Shown here piece after piece: positions 1 to 10,226 of a stretch of DNA of 64,000 nucleotides. The DNA comes from Lachnospiraceae bacterium AC3007 (lineage in GTDB: Bacteria; Bacillota; Clostridia; Lachnospirales; Lachnospiraceae), in contig KK211273.1 of the NCBI GenBank assembly GCA_000621405.1, positions 117,734 through 181,733 of the forward strand, given 5' to 3'. Below the pieces are notes generated by a model. That model was not told the origin of the DNA, searched no databases, and saw only the letters and a program-made list of their open reading frames with translations. Made by a program: the position numbers and the translations under genes. How positions within the stretch are numbered: position 1 is the stretch's first letter; every line of letters begins with the position of its first letter.

Positions 1-1936
1 TCTGCTCTGAGACATCAGCTGCTGCAAAGATGATCTCGGCGTTGGATACCTTGTAGTCCTCGATGAATACTACCTTGATCTTGCCGCCTATGGAAGCATC
101 GTTATTGATGACATTTGCAACGCTGTTGATCAGCTTGATGGTAAGCTTTGCGATCTTGTAGCCCGCTGCCGCCTTCGCTCCGAATATGAATGTCCGGGGC
201 GTGAATTCCATTGAAGGATTGGCCTTGATCTTATTGTAGAGATACATGACATGCAGGATGTTCATGAGCTGTCTCTTGTATTCATGAAGTCTCTTGACCT
301 GCACATCATATATGGATCTCGGATCGATCTCGATATTGTTGTGTTCGAGGATGTATTTGGCAAGACGCTCTTTGTTCTTGTACTTGATGTTCATGAACTC
401 CTTCTGAGCCTTCCTGTCATCGGCATATATCTCGAGCCCCTTGATGGTGGAGAGATCCTTGATCCAGTCGGGACCTATGTGATCTGTCACCCAGTCAGCC
501 AGCAGAGGATTGCCGTGGAGCAGGAAGCGCCTCTGCGTGATGCCGTTGGTCTTATTGTTGAACTTCTCGGGGAACATATCATAGAAATCCTTAAGCTCCT
601 GATTCTTAAGGATCTCCGTGTGAAGCCTTGCGACACCGTTTACCGAGAATCCGGCACATATAGCGAGATTGGCCATCCTGACCTGACCGTCATAAATTAT
701 GGCCATCCTGCGGATCTTCTCCTGATCGCCGGGATACTTCTCTGCGATATGCAGGCAGAATCTCCTGTTGATCTCCTCGACTATCTGATAGATACGGGGA
801 AGAAGTCTTGAGAAGAGCTCGAGAGGCCACTTTTCAAGAGCCTCGCTCATTATCGTATGGTTGGTATATGCGCAGGTCTTCGTGGTCACCGCCCATGCCT
901 CATCCCAGGTAAGTCCCTGCTCGTCCATGAGTACTCTCATGAGCTCGGGAACAGCCACGGTGGGATGTGTGTCGTTCAGCTGGAAGACGTTCTTTTCAGC
1001 GAACTTCTTGATATCGTCATGCTTGCGCATGTACTTGGCTACCGCCTCCTGTACGGATGCGGAGATAAAGAAGTACTGCTGCTTGAGTCTCAGCTCTTTT
1101 CCTGCATAGTGGTTGTCATTGGGATAGAGGACCTCTACTATGTTTCTTGCAAGGTTGTCCTGCTCGACAGCCTTGTGGTAATCACCCTTGTCAAAGGAAT
1201 CCAGCTCAAAGCACTCCACGGGCTCTGCGTCCCATATCCTGAGAGTATTGACGATACCGTTGCCGTAGCCGACTATAGGCATGTCATAGGGGATCGCGTT
1301 AACTGACTGGTATCCTTCCTGTACGAACTTATTGCGTCCCTTGCTGTCGGTCTCGACACGTACGTATCCGCCGAACTTTACTTCCTTCTTATACTCGTGA
1401 CGCCTGAGCTCAAACGGATTGCCGTCTCTCAGCCAGTCATCGGGGATCTCTATCTGATACCCGTCTTTGATCCTCTGCTTGAACATACCGTATCTGTATC
1501 TGATACCGCAGCCGTATGCGGGATATCCGAGCGTCGCGAGTGAATCAAGGAAGCATGCGGCAAGACGTCCGAGTCCTCCGTTACCGAGCGCCGCATCCGG
1601 CTCCTGATCCTCGACAGCATTGAGATCGACATCCAGCTCTTTGAGCGCTTTCTTGACTTCTTTGTATTCGCAGAGATTGATAAGGTTATTACCGAGGGCT
1701 CTTCCCATCAGGAATTCCATGGACATGTAATACACGGTCTTGGGATCCTGTGCGTCCATGGCCTTCTGTGTCTTCATCCAGTTGTCGATGATGGTGTCTT
1801 TTACCGCATAGCAGACCGCCTGATAGACCTGCTGAGGGCTTGCCTCCTGGAGATTTTTCCTGTAGAGCACTTTTACCTGCTCTTTTACCGCCTTTTTGAA
1901 CGCCTCTTTGTCAAAATTGCTGTTTGTAGTTAACAT
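1..1936 (-). CDS. glgP: Glycogen/starch phosphorylase, 3' end beyond the window
   Basis: Releases glucose-1-phosphate from glycogen or maltodextrin with a PLP cofactor, in the cytoplasm. The first ~645 of an expected ~800-830 residues are present. The N-terminal family signature YYMSMEFLMGR and GNGGLGRLAACFLDS are clear. The window edge cuts at the motif around YKVSNAEIIFAAADVSEQ, just before the stretch that would carry the PLP-binding lysine (usually EASGTGNMK), so the active site cannot be checked. Start chosen at the ATG ending at 1936, which has GGAGGGA about 6 nt upstream. It lies only 13 bp after ileS on the same strand and is probably co-transcribed with pncB-ileS. The synthesis genes glgC/glgD are 9 kb upstream on the same strand. 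Confidence 0.95.
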   Translation of the reverse strand, partial: MLTTNSNFDKEAFKKAVKEQVKVLYRKNLQEASPQQVYQAVCYAVKDTIIDNWMKTQKAMDAQDPKTVYYMSMEFLMGRALGNNLINLCEYKEVKKALKELDVDLNAVEDQEPDAALGNGGLGRLAACFLDSLATLGYPAYGCGIRYRYGMFKQRIKDGYQIEIPDDWLRDGNPFELRRHEYKKEVKFGGYVRVETDSKGRNKFVQEGYQSVNAIPYDMPIVGYGNGIVNTLRIWDAEPVECFELDSFDKGDYHKAVEQDNLARNIVEVLYPNDNHYAGKELRLKQQYFFISASVQEAVAKYMRKHDDIKKFAEKNVFQLNDTHPTVAVPELMRVLMDEQGLTWDEAWAVTTKTCAYTNHTIMSEALEKWPLELFSRLLPRIYQIVEEINRRFCLHIAEKYPGDQEKIRRMAIIYDGQVRMANLAICAGFSVNGVARLHTEILKNQELKDFYDMFPEKFNNKTNGITQRRFLLHGNPLLADWVTDHIGPDWIKDLSTIKGLEIYADDRKAQKEFMNIKYKNKERLAKYILEHNNIEIDPRSIYDVQVKRLHEYKRQLMNILHVMYLYNKIKANPSMEFTPRTFIFGAKAAAGYKIAKLTIKLINSVANVINNDASIGGKIKVVFIEDYKVSNAEIIFAAADVSEQ

Positions 1937-1949
1937 ACCGTCCCTCCAT

Positions 1950-4900
1950 TCAGTTCTTTTTTACGCCGAGTGTAACGTGCTCTCCGTTTATATCCCATTC
2001 CTTTGTATATCCGTCCACGGATCCGGTCACGATGTCCGATGCCATGACCTCCTTAAGTACGAAGTCCCGGTTATCGGACAGATACTTTGCAAGCGTGTCA
2101 TTGTCCTTCTCGTAGACAGTGATCATGTCCATGACCTCAAAGCCTGCTTCCTTCCTCATGGTCTGGATCTTTGAGATAAGCTCTCTCACGTAGCCTTCCT
2201 CGATGAGTTCGGGAGTCAGATTGGTATCGAGCACCACCGTGATCTTATTATCACCCTGCTCGACGAAGCCCTCTTTTGAAGTCATCTCGATAAGGAGATC
2301 ATCCTTGCCGAGCACTACTTCCGTACCGTCTATATCAAACTTCAGATCTTCACCGGCATTGAGCTTATCCATGGCTTCGTTCCCGTCGATCCCGGAGAGA
2401 TAAGCCTTGATGCCGCCCAGCTGCTTGCCGTACTTCGGTCCTACTGTACGAAGCTGCGGCTTGAAGGTATAGGTGGTGTAGCCTCTCACATCATCCGAGA
2501 ATTCCACTGCCTTCACGTTGAGCTCGTCTGCCACGATGTCTGTGTAGAAATCAGAGAGCTCCTGCTCTGCCTTGACGAACATCTTCGCTATCGGCTGGCG
2601 GTTCTTTATCGCAGCGGCATTTCTTGCAGCACGACCCAGAACCACTATGTCGAGCACTTCTTCCATATCCTTCTCGAGCTCCTCATCCACGAGAGAGTCA
2701 TCGCATACGGGATAGTCCGTCAGATGTATGGATTCGGGCTGGCTCCTGTCTATGCTGCGCACGAGGTTCTGATAGATCTCCTCTGTCATGAAGGGTATCA
2801 TCGGAGCCGCTGCCTTCGATATCGTCACAAGGCAGGTATAGAGAGTCATGTATGCATTGATCTTATCCTGCTCCATGCCCGAAGCCCAGAATCTCTCCCT
2901 GGATCTCCTTACATACCAGTTGCTCATGTCATCGACAAATTCCTGAAGGCACTTTGCTGCCTCCGTGATCCTGTAGTCATTCAGATATCCGTCTGTCTGC
3001 TTCACGCAGGAATTGAGCTTTGAGAGTATCCATCTGTCCATTACTGCGAGACTGTCCGTCTTAAGACTGTATTTGGATGCATCGAATCCGTCGATATTGG
3101 CATACAGTACAAAGAAAGCATATGTGTTCCAGAGTGTTCCCATGAACTTCCTCTGGCACTCGACGACCGCCCTGTCATGGAACCTGTTGGGAAGCCACGG
3201 TGCTGAATTGATATAGAAGTACCACCTTATGGCGTCCGCTCCGAAGCGGTCAAGAGCATCAAAGGGATCCACGGCATTACCTTTTGACTTGCTCATCTTT
3301 TCCCCGTTCTCATCGAGCACAAGACCTAAGACAATAACGTTTTCATATGCGGGCTTGCCAAAGAGCAGCGTAGACTCCGCATGCAGTGAATAAAACCATC
3401 CTCTGGTCTGGTCCACTGCCTCCGATATGAAGGCTGCGGGGTACTGCTTCTCAAAAAGGTCCTTGTTTTCAAAGGGATAATGATGCTGCGCAAAAGGCAT
3501 TGCTCCCGAATCAAACCAGCAGTCTATGACCTCGGGAACTCTCTTCATCTCACTGCCGCACTTTTCACACTTGATAGTGAACCTGTCGATGAAGGGTCTG
3601 TGGAGTTCGACTGTACGCGCCTCCTCCAGACCGGTGAGCTTGAAGAGCTCTTCCCTTGAGCCTACGGAGAGCCTCTCGCCGCAGTCCGGACATTCCCATA
3701 TGTTCAGAGGGGTACCCCAGTACCTGTTCCTTGATACTGCCCAGTCCTGGATATTGTTAAGCCACTCTCCGAACCTTCCTGTTCCGATGTTTGAGGGGAT
3801 CCAGTTGATCTTTTTATTGTTCTCTATCATCTGGTCTTTGACCTCGGTCACCTTGATGAACCAGGATTCTCTTGCGTAATAGATGAGCGGTGTATCGCAT
3901 CTCCAGCAGAAGGGATAATCGTGCTCGAATTTCGGAGCAGAGAAGAGAAGGCCTCTTTTGTCGAGATCCTTTAATATCTCCGGATCCGCGTCTTTTACAA
4001 AGAGTCCTGCGACCGGAGTCTCCTCTGTCATATTACCCTTCTCATCGACAAACTGTACGAGAGGAAGATCATTTTCACGTCCGACTCTCGCGTCATCTTC
4101 ACCGAAGGCCGGAGCGATGTGGACGACACCTGTACCGTCTTCCATGGTGACGTAATTGTCTGCGACCACATAATGAGCTTTTTTGTGCTGCTTTTCTGCT
4201 TCCTTCCCGGAGCATTCAAAGAGCGGCACATATTCCATACCGCAAAGATCCGATCCTTTGCAGGTCTTTATTATCTCGTAAGGAGCAGTCGGCGCATCCT
4301 CTCCGCCGAGGACCTTCTCGAGCAGAGCGCCTGCCATGACATAGATATATCCGTCGGCAGTCTTTACTTCGGCATACTCTTCATCAGGGTTTACGCAGAG
4401 CGCAACGTTACTCGGCAGGGTCCACGGAGTCGTGGTCCAGGCAAGGATATATTTGTTGTCTTCGGCATCTTTGACCTTGAAACGGGCTATGGCCGAACGC
4501 TCTTTTACCTGCTTGTAGCCCTGCGCCACCTCATGTGATGAGAGCGGGGTGCCGCATCTGGGGCAGTAGGGCACGATCTTGAAGCCCTTATAGAGAAGGC
4601 CTTTGTCGTATATCTGCTTTAACGCCCACCATTCCGACTCTATGAAGTCATCATGATATGTGACATAGGGATCGTCCATGTCGGCCCAGAATCCGACCTG
4701 TCCGGAGAACTCCTCCCACATGCCTTTGTACTGCCATACGGATTCCTTACATTCCTTTATGAATGGCTCGAGTCCGTAGTCTTCTATCTGATCTTTGCCG
4801 TCAAGACCGAGCTTTTTCTCGACTTCAAGCTCCACGGGCAGTCCGTGTGTATCCCAGCCGGCCTTTCTCGGCACATAGTAGCCTTTCATGGTACGGTATC

Positions 4901-5108
4901 TGGGTATCATATCTTTTATGACTCTTGTGAGCACGTGACCGATATGGGGTTTGCCGTTGGCTGTAGGCGGGCCGTCATAGAAGGTGTAATAGGGACCGTC
5001 TTTGCGGTTTTCCATGGACTTTCGGAAGATGTCTTCGTCTTTCCAGAACTTCTCGATCTCCTTCTCGCGGTCCACGAAGTTTAAGTCTGTGTTTACTTTC
5101 TGGTACAT
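1950..5108 (-). CDS. ileS: Isoleucyl-tRNA synthetase, eukaryote-like type 2
   Basis: Charges tRNA-Ile with isoleucine. Class I catalytic motifs are HIGH (residues 55-58, inside GPPTANGKPHIGHVL) and KMSKS (604-608). The zinc-like PYCPRCG, the editing (CP1) domain and a tRNA anticodon-binding domain follow the expected order. At 1052 aa, and with the block GWDTHGLPVELEVEKKLG, it matches the long IleRS2 form rather than the ~920-aa IleRS1 of many bacteria. IleRS2 enzymes are known for low sensitivity to mupirocin. Start ATG at 5108 follows AGGAGAAAG. It begins 30 bp after pncB; no T-box leader fits in that gap, so control probably comes from upstream of pncB. Confidence 0.95.
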   Translation of the reverse strand: MYQKVNTDLNFVDREKEIEKFWKDEDIFRKSMENRKDGPYYTFYDGPPTANGKPHIGHVLTRVIKDMIPRYRTMKGYYVPRKAGWDTHGLPVELEVEKKLGLDGKDQIEDYGLEPFIKECKESVWQYKGMWEEFSGQVGFWADMDDPYVTYHDDFIESEWWALKQIYDKGLLYKGFKIVPYCPRCGTPLSSHEVAQGYKQVKERSAIARFKVKDAEDNKYILAWTTTPWTLPSNVALCVNPDEEYAEVKTADGYIYVMAGALLEKVLGGEDAPTAPYEIIKTCKGSDLCGMEYVPLFECSGKEAEKQHKKAHYVVADNYVTMEDGTGVVHIAPAFGEDDARVGRENDLPLVQFVDEKGNMTEETPVAGLFVKDADPEILKDLDKRGLLFSAPKFEHDYPFCWRCDTPLIYYARESWFIKVTEVKDQMIENNKKINWIPSNIGTGRFGEWLNNIQDWAVSRNRYWGTPLNIWECPDCGERLSVGSREELFKLTGLEEARTVELHRPFIDRFTIKCEKCGSEMKRVPEVIDCWFDSGAMPFAQHHYPFENKDLFEKQYPAAFISEAVDQTRGWFYSLHAESTLLFGKPAYENVIVLGLVLDENGEKMSKSKGNAVDPFDALDRFGADAIRWYFYINSAPWLPNRFHDRAVVECQRKFMGTLWNTYAFFVLYANIDGFDASKYSLKTDSLAVMDRWILSKLNSCVKQTDGYLNDYRITEAAKCLQEFVDDMSNWYVRRSRERFWASGMEQDKINAYMTLYTCLVTISKAAAPMIPFMTEEIYQNLVRSIDRSQPESIHLTDYPVCDDSLVDEELEKDMEEVLDIVVLGRAARNAAAIKNRQPIAKMFVKAEQELSDFYTDIVADELNVKAVEFSDDVRGYTTYTFKPQLRTVGPKYGKQLGGIKAYLSGIDGNEAMDKLNAGEDLKFDIDGTEVVLGKDDLLIEMTSKEGFVEQGDNKITVVLDTNLTPELIEEGYVRELISKIQTMRKEAGFEVMDMITVYEKDNDTLAKYLSDNRDFVLKEVMASDIVTGSVDGYTKEWDINGEHVTLGVKKN

Positions 5109-5138
5109 GTTCTTTCTCCTAATGCTTATTAAGTCTTC

Positions 5139-6590
5139 TTATTTCATACTCATCTCGTCCAGCAGCTGCAGCTTGATATCATACAGCTTCTGGGAGAGGT
5201 CCACATGAACGTTATGCGGATTCACAAGTCTTCTTGTCTCATCCCAGAGCGTATCGAGCTCTTTCGCGCAGAAGTCTCTCATCTCCATCACGGACGGGGA
5301 TGTATAGACGCACTCACCATTATCGAATACCTGTATCATGAGGTCGCGCATGGTGTATTCTCCGCCATGGAGTCTGGTCCTCTTCCAGGGCTCCTGGGGA
5401 TCGAAGAGGATAAGATCCCGGGACGTATCGAATTCTTCTTCGACAAGGCAGATAAGATCCGCCTTGATCTTGCCTTCGCTTCCGTAGATACGGATTATCT
5501 TTTTATTACCCGGGTTCGTGATCTTCTCGGAATTCTCGGAGAGTTTGATCTTCGGCGTGCATACTCCGTTCTCGTCTATGACACCCGCAAGCTTATATAC
5601 TCCGCCGAAAGCCGGCCAGTCTTTTGAAGTGATGAGATTGGTGCCGACTCCCCAGCTCGTGATCTTGGCTCCCTGCGCCTTGAGCGAATCGATAAGGAAC
5701 TCGTCCAGATCGTTTGACGCCGAAAGGACGGCATCTTCAAAGCCCGCCTCATCGAGCATCACTCTGGCCTTCTTTGAAAGATACGCGAGATCTCCGGAGT
5801 CAAATCTCACCCCGTAGAGTTTGGGATGTATGCCCTTGTCGCGAAGCTCACGGAAGACCTTTATCGCATTGGGAACGCCTGATTTCAGCGTGTCGTAGGT
5901 ATCTGCTATCAGAAGGCAGGCATCCGGATATATCTCCGCATATTTCCTGAAGGCGGTAAGCTCATCCGGAAAGCTCATGACCCATGAGTGGGCGTTGGTG
6001 CCCTTAACCGGCACATCAAACAGCTGTCCTGCAAGCACATTTGATGTCCCGATGCAGCCGCCTATCATGGCTGCTCTTGCGCCATATGTACCGGCATCCG
6101 GTCCCTGTGCGCGTCTTAAGCCGAATTCCATCACGCCATCACCGCGTGCTGCATAGCAGACTCTCGCGGTCTTTGTCGCAATGAGGGACTGATGGTTGAT
6201 TATGTTCAGTATGGCCGTCTCCACAAGCTGCGCCTGCATTATGGGCGCGATCACCTTTACCAGCGGCTCCCTCGGGAATATCACCTCTCCCTCGGGTATG
6301 GACCAGATGGATCCCGTGAAGCGGAAGTCCTTAAGATAATCCAGGAAATCTTCCCTGAATATCCCCAGTCCCCTTAGATACTCGATGTCTTCCGCCTCAA
6401 ACTTAAGCTCTTTTATGTACTGTATCACCTGCTCAAGCCCGGCCATGACCGCATATCCGCTCTCAAGAGGATTGGTTCTGTAAAACATGTCAAAGATCAC
6501 AGTCTGATTGGCGTTTTCATTCTTAAAATAGCCCTGCATCATCGTAAGCTCGTACAGGTCTGTAAGTAATGTGAGATTCTGTCTGTCCAT
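5139..6590 (-). CDS. pncB: Nicotinate phosphoribosyltransferase
   Basis: Makes nicotinate mononucleotide from nicotinate and PRPP in NAD salvage. The 483-aa protein starts with LTDLYELTMMQGYF, the family N-terminus, and contains GLRRAQGPDAGTYGARAA, the GTNAHSWVMSFPDE block and GVRFDSGDLAYLSKKAR, which holds the phosphoribosyl-binding region. Length fits bacterial PncB/NAPRT. Start ATG at 6590 follows GAGAGGAACTGACC. It sits 63 bp after mfd and 30 bp before ileS; a good promoter lies in the mfd-pncB gap. PRPP synthetase is encoded elsewhere in the window, so there is no operonic link to its substrate. Confidence 0.95.
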   Translation of the reverse strand: MDRQNLTLLTDLYELTMMQGYFKNENANQTVIFDMFYRTNPLESGYAVMAGLEQVIQYIKELKFEAEDIEYLRGLGIFREDFLDYLKDFRFTGSIWSIPEGEVIFPREPLVKVIAPIMQAQLVETAILNIINHQSLIATKTARVCYAARGDGVMEFGLRRAQGPDAGTYGARAAMIGGCIGTSNVLAGQLFDVPVKGTNAHSWVMSFPDELTAFRKYAEIYPDACLLIADTYDTLKSGVPNAIKVFRELRDKGIHPKLYGVRFDSGDLAYLSKKARVMLDEAGFEDAVLSASNDLDEFLIDSLKAQGAKITSWGVGTNLITSKDWPAFGGVYKLAGVIDENGVCTPKIKLSENSEKITNPGNKKIIRIYGSEGKIKADLICLVEEEFDTSRDLILFDPQEPWKRTRLHGGEYTMRDLMIQVFDNGECVYTSPSVMEMRDFCAKELDTLWDETRRLVNPHNVHVDLSQKLYDIKLQLLDEMSMK

Positions 6591-6631
6591 GGTCAGTTCC
6601 TCTCGTTTTATTTTCGCACACTAAGGTAAAT

Positions 6632-6661
6632 ATTTTACCATATTTTGCACTTCTTAAGCAA
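6632..6661 (-). promoter_or_regulatory. Predicted sigma-A promoter for pncB-ileS-glgP
   Basis: Read on the minus strand: -35 TTGCTT (6656-6661), 18-nt spacer, -10 TAAAAT (6632-6637) with an upstream TGG that makes it an extended -10. The -35 box overlaps the mfd stop codon. The leader to the pncB ATG would be about 35 nt. Sequence-only call. Confidence 0.55.
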
Positions 6662-9600
6662 TCAGACTGCTCATGCCGTCAAGGACCGTCCTGACTGCTT
6701 CGATCCGGTCTTTTTCGGCATCTTCGGGCGACATCTGGTATACAAAGACCGGCTTCCCTGTCGTGATGAACCTCATCTGTCCTCCAAAGCCTTCAAGCAT
6801 GGGCGCTATGCGGGACGGATCGATCGTGGCGTTTTCATATATCGACATGGTTATCTCATTTTCCGTAACCTTCATGTTTTCGATGAATATCGAGTGCGCC
6901 TTCGCCCGAAGCAGCGCTATCTCGAGAAGAGTTGCGACTGATGAGGGGATCTTGCCGAAGCGGTCGGACAGCTCGTCTTTCATATCCGAGGCCTCATCCT
7001 CAGTCGTAACCTGAGCGATCCGCTTGTAGGTGTCGAGCTTTATATTTTCATTCCTGATATAAGAATCCGGGATCACGGCATCGATATTAATGTCTATGTA
7101 CGTGGAAAAATCACCCGAAACACCGGGGATTCCGAAGGATCCGTCATCATCCGACATGCGGCCTCTCTCCCGCCTGACCGCAGATTCCAGCATCTTGCAG
7201 TAGAGATCGTACCCGACCTCTGCCATATGTCCCGACTGCTCTGCTCCCAGTACATTGCCTGCTCCTCTTATCTCAAGGTCCTTCATGGCTATCTTGAACC
7301 CGCTGCCGAGATCCGTGTATTCCTTGATCGCGGACAGTCTCTTTTCGGCTGTCTCCTTCAGCATCAGATCTCTCCTGTACATCAGGAACGCATAGGCCGT
7401 GCGGTTGGATCTTCCGACCCTTCCTCGTAACTGATAGAGCTGGGCAAGTCCCATCCTCTCCGAATCATCGACTATTATCGTATTGACGTTCGGTATGTCG
7501 AGTCCGGTCTCTATGATCGTCGTGGATACGAGGATGTCTATGCTGCCATCAATAAAATCAGCCATGATGTCCTCGAGCTGCCTCTCGTTCATCTGACCGT
7601 GAGCATATGATACGACGGCATCAGGCATGAGCTCTGTAATCTTTGCCGCTGTATCCGCTATATCGTTCACCCTGTTATGCACGTAGTAGACCTGGCCTCC
7701 TCGCGCGATCTCGCGGCTCAAGGCCTCCCTCACCATCTCCTCGGAATATTCCATCACAAAGGTCTGTATGGGCTGCCTGTCCTGAGGAGCCTCTCTTAAG
7801 AGGGACATGTCTCTTATCCCGGCAAGGCTCATATGCAGGGTTCTCGGTATGGGAGTGGCGGTAAGCGTGATCACGTCCACGTTGTGCCTGAGTTCCTTGA
7901 TCCGCTCCTTATGACTCACCCCGAATCTCTGCTCTTCATCCACTACCAGAAGTCCGAGATTCTTAAATCCCACGTCTTTTGAGAGCATCCGGTGCGTCCC
8001 TATGACTATGTCCACAGCCCCTGACTTCAGCCCGCTGATGGTCTTCTTCATCTGCGATGCAGTCCTGAATCTTGACAGCATCTCTATCTTCACGGGATAG
8101 GTCGACATCCTCTGGGTAAAGGTCTGCATGTGCTGCTGAGCCAGTATGGTGGTAGGCACGAGCACCGCTACCTGCTTTCCTTCCTGCACGGCCTTAAAGG
8201 CGGCTCTTATCGCTATCTCGGTCTTGCCGAAGCCGACATCTCCGCAGATGAGGCGGTCCATTATCGTACTGCTCTGCATGTCGCGCTTAACGTCCTCTAT
8301 GGCTTTCAGCTGATCCTCAGTCTCTTCATAGGGGAAGAGTTCTTCAAATTCGCTCTGCCAGACCGTATCCGGACCGTAGGTATATCCTTCGCTCCTTGCG
8401 CGTTCCGCATAGAGCGACACGAGTTCCTTTGCGATCCCGTCCACCGCCTGTCTGACCTTATTCTTTGTCTTCTTCCACTCTGCTCCGCCGAGCCGGTTGA
8501 GTTTGACCTTTCTGTCCGTATTCCTGTCGGCGTACTTCTGAAGGGAGTCGAGACCGGTCGCTATGACATTGACAAAGCTCCCTCCGCCATATTCTATGCG
8601 GACATAGTCTCTTGTGACACCGCCGATCTCTATGCTCTTCAGTCCTCTGTATATTCCTATGCCGTGAGCCTCATGCACCACGTAATCTCCGGGGACAAGA
8701 TCCGTGATCGATGATATCTTCTCTCCCTCATATAAGACCCTGTGTCTTCTCTTTTTTCTCGTCTTCCCGCCGAAGATATCACTCTCCGATATCACGGCAA
8801 AGCCTATGTCAGGGAATTCAAAGCCCCTCGGTATGCTGCCGTAGGAGATCATGATCTCTCCGCCCTGAAGGACCCTGTCTTCATCCTCACTGTAAAACGA
8901 ATGGATCTCAAGCTCTTCCAGGTCCGCGGTGAGTTTTTTCGCTCTCGTGTGTGAGGGCGAAAGGATCACTACCCTGCTGTGCCTCTTTTTATAACGCGAA
9001 AGATCATTTGTCAGCTGATCAAAGCTTTTATTATACGGATTGACCGCCTGCGAATTAACAGAGAATTCCGCCCGGTATCTGTAATCCTCATGATGGAGGC
9101 TTATCATCGAAGTCGCAAGCACCGGCATCTTCATGAGCCTGTCAAAGATATCCGCCGCGCTCACCATGATGTCGCTCTCTCCGGGAAGCATGTACCCTGA
9201 GGCTATGCGGTGAGTGACGCTGTCGGTCCACTCCTGCCAGACGGCATGTCCCTTCTCCTCACATCTTGCGGGCTCATCCAGTATGACAGAGATATCGAGT
9301 CCCTTAAAATGATCCAGGAAGCATCCGGTCCTGTCATGGAGATAACATATATAGGGCGAGAGATTGATGCCAAGACCTTCCAGCAGCGCCTCGCAGACCT
9401 GATCCGTGTATGTCTTTATCCTGTAAGCCGCTTCGGTCTCCATGGACTTCCTCAGCTTTTCGTATATCTTTTTCGCTTCCGCTTCGATCTTTTCCCTGGC
9501 GGCAAGACGCATATCAGAATCCGTCACAAGGTCGGTTGCGGGATATATGAGAGCTTCCGGCAGCTCTTCTATGGAGCGCTGGCTTAATGCATCATACTCT

Positions 9601-10217
9601 CTTATGCTTTCTATCTCGTCTCCCCAGAGTTCGATCCTTAACGGATTCTCCTCCGTCAGGGGATATACGTCCAGGATCCCTCCCCTTACGGCAAACTGCC
9701 CCGGCTCTTCAGCCTCTGTCGCGCGCTCATAGCCGAGATCCGAAAGCCTTACGGCAAATGAACCGAGATCGAGCTCTTCTCCGACTGTCAGAGAGATCAT
9801 GTTCTCTTTTATTCCTGAAGCGGGAGCTGTCTTTTCCATAAGCGCATCGAAGGTCGTGACTATGCAGAGCCCCGCCCCGTCTGATGCGTCCGGATCATAC
9901 GAGTAGAGCGCCTTTAATGTCTGCATCCGCTCCCTTACAAGAAGATTGCCGGACAGATCTGCCTGATAGAACATCATGTCTCTTGCGGGATAATAAAAAA
10001 CCTCTCTTCCGAAAAGAAAGGCTGTCTCCGCGACCTGCCTGGCTCTTATCTCATCGGGGACAATATAGAGTCTTATACCGTTTGTTACGGCATACGAAAA
10101 AACAGTCCGGGCCGAATCAGTAAGGCCCGTAACTCCCGTAATGCCGCCGTGCTTAAGAGACGATCTCAGATCGTCGATTATCCCCAGTTCTTTTATTGGT
10201 TCGGTGAGTGCTTTCAT
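6654..10217 (-). CDS. mfd: Transcription-repair coupling factor Mfd
   Basis: An ATP-driven translocase that pushes RNA polymerase off DNA lesions and recruits UvrA. At 1187 aa it has the full domain set: N-terminal UvrB-homology region (~1-350), the RNA-polymerase interaction domain with GDYVVHEAHGIGIY (~490-570), and the RecG-like motor with Walker A GDVGFGKT (residues 659-666), DEEQ box VDEEQRFGV and motif VI YQLRGRVGRS, then the TRCF C-terminal domain. It starts 9 bp after pth, and pth-mfd is a conserved Firmicutes pair. No strong ribosome-binding site precedes the ATG at 10217, so coupling to pth translation is likely. Confidence 0.97.
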   Translation of the reverse strand: MKALTEPIKELGIIDDLRSSLKHGGITGVTGLTDSARTVFSYAVTNGIRLYIVPDEIRARQVAETAFLFGREVFYYPARDMMFYQADLSGNLLVRERMQTLKALYSYDPDASDGAGLCIVTTFDALMEKTAPASGIKENMISLTVGEELDLGSFAVRLSDLGYERATEAEEPGQFAVRGGILDVYPLTEENPLRIELWGDEIESIREYDALSQRSIEELPEALIYPATDLVTDSDMRLAAREKIEAEAKKIYEKLRKSMETEAAYRIKTYTDQVCEALLEGLGINLSPYICYLHDRTGCFLDHFKGLDISVILDEPARCEEKGHAVWQEWTDSVTHRIASGYMLPGESDIMVSAADIFDRLMKMPVLATSMISLHHEDYRYRAEFSVNSQAVNPYNKSFDQLTNDLSRYKKRHSRVVILSPSHTRAKKLTADLEELEIHSFYSEDEDRVLQGGEIMISYGSIPRGFEFPDIGFAVISESDIFGGKTRKKRRHRVLYEGEKISSITDLVPGDYVVHEAHGIGIYRGLKSIEIGGVTRDYVRIEYGGGSFVNVIATGLDSLQKYADRNTDRKVKLNRLGGAEWKKTKNKVRQAVDGIAKELVSLYAERARSEGYTYGPDTVWQSEFEELFPYEETEDQLKAIEDVKRDMQSSTIMDRLICGDVGFGKTEIAIRAAFKAVQEGKQVAVLVPTTILAQQHMQTFTQRMSTYPVKIEMLSRFRTASQMKKTISGLKSGAVDIVIGTHRMLSKDVGFKNLGLLVVDEEQRFGVSHKERIKELRHNVDVITLTATPIPRTLHMSLAGIRDMSLLREAPQDRQPIQTFVMEYSEEMVREALSREIARGGQVYYVHNRVNDIADTAAKITELMPDAVVSYAHGQMNERQLEDIMADFIDGSIDILVSTTIIETGLDIPNVNTIIVDDSERMGLAQLYQLRGRVGRSNRTAYAFLMYRRDLMLKETAEKRLSAIKEYTDLGSGFKIAMKDLEIRGAGNVLGAEQSGHMAEVGYDLYCKMLESAVRRERGRMSDDDGSFGIPGVSGDFSTYIDINIDAVIPDSYIRNENIKLDTYKRIAQVTTEDEASDMKDELSDRFGKIPSSVATLLEIALLRAKAHSIFIENMKVTENEITMSIYENATIDPSRIAPMLEGFGGQMRFITTGKPVFVYQMSPEDAEKDRIEAVRTVLDGMSSLIA

Positions 10218-10226
10218 GATGATATA

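Noticed and set aside
5109..5138. T-box leader for ileS
   Set aside because: Only 30 bp separate pncB and ileS, far too short; no T-box sequence was seen upstream of pncB either.
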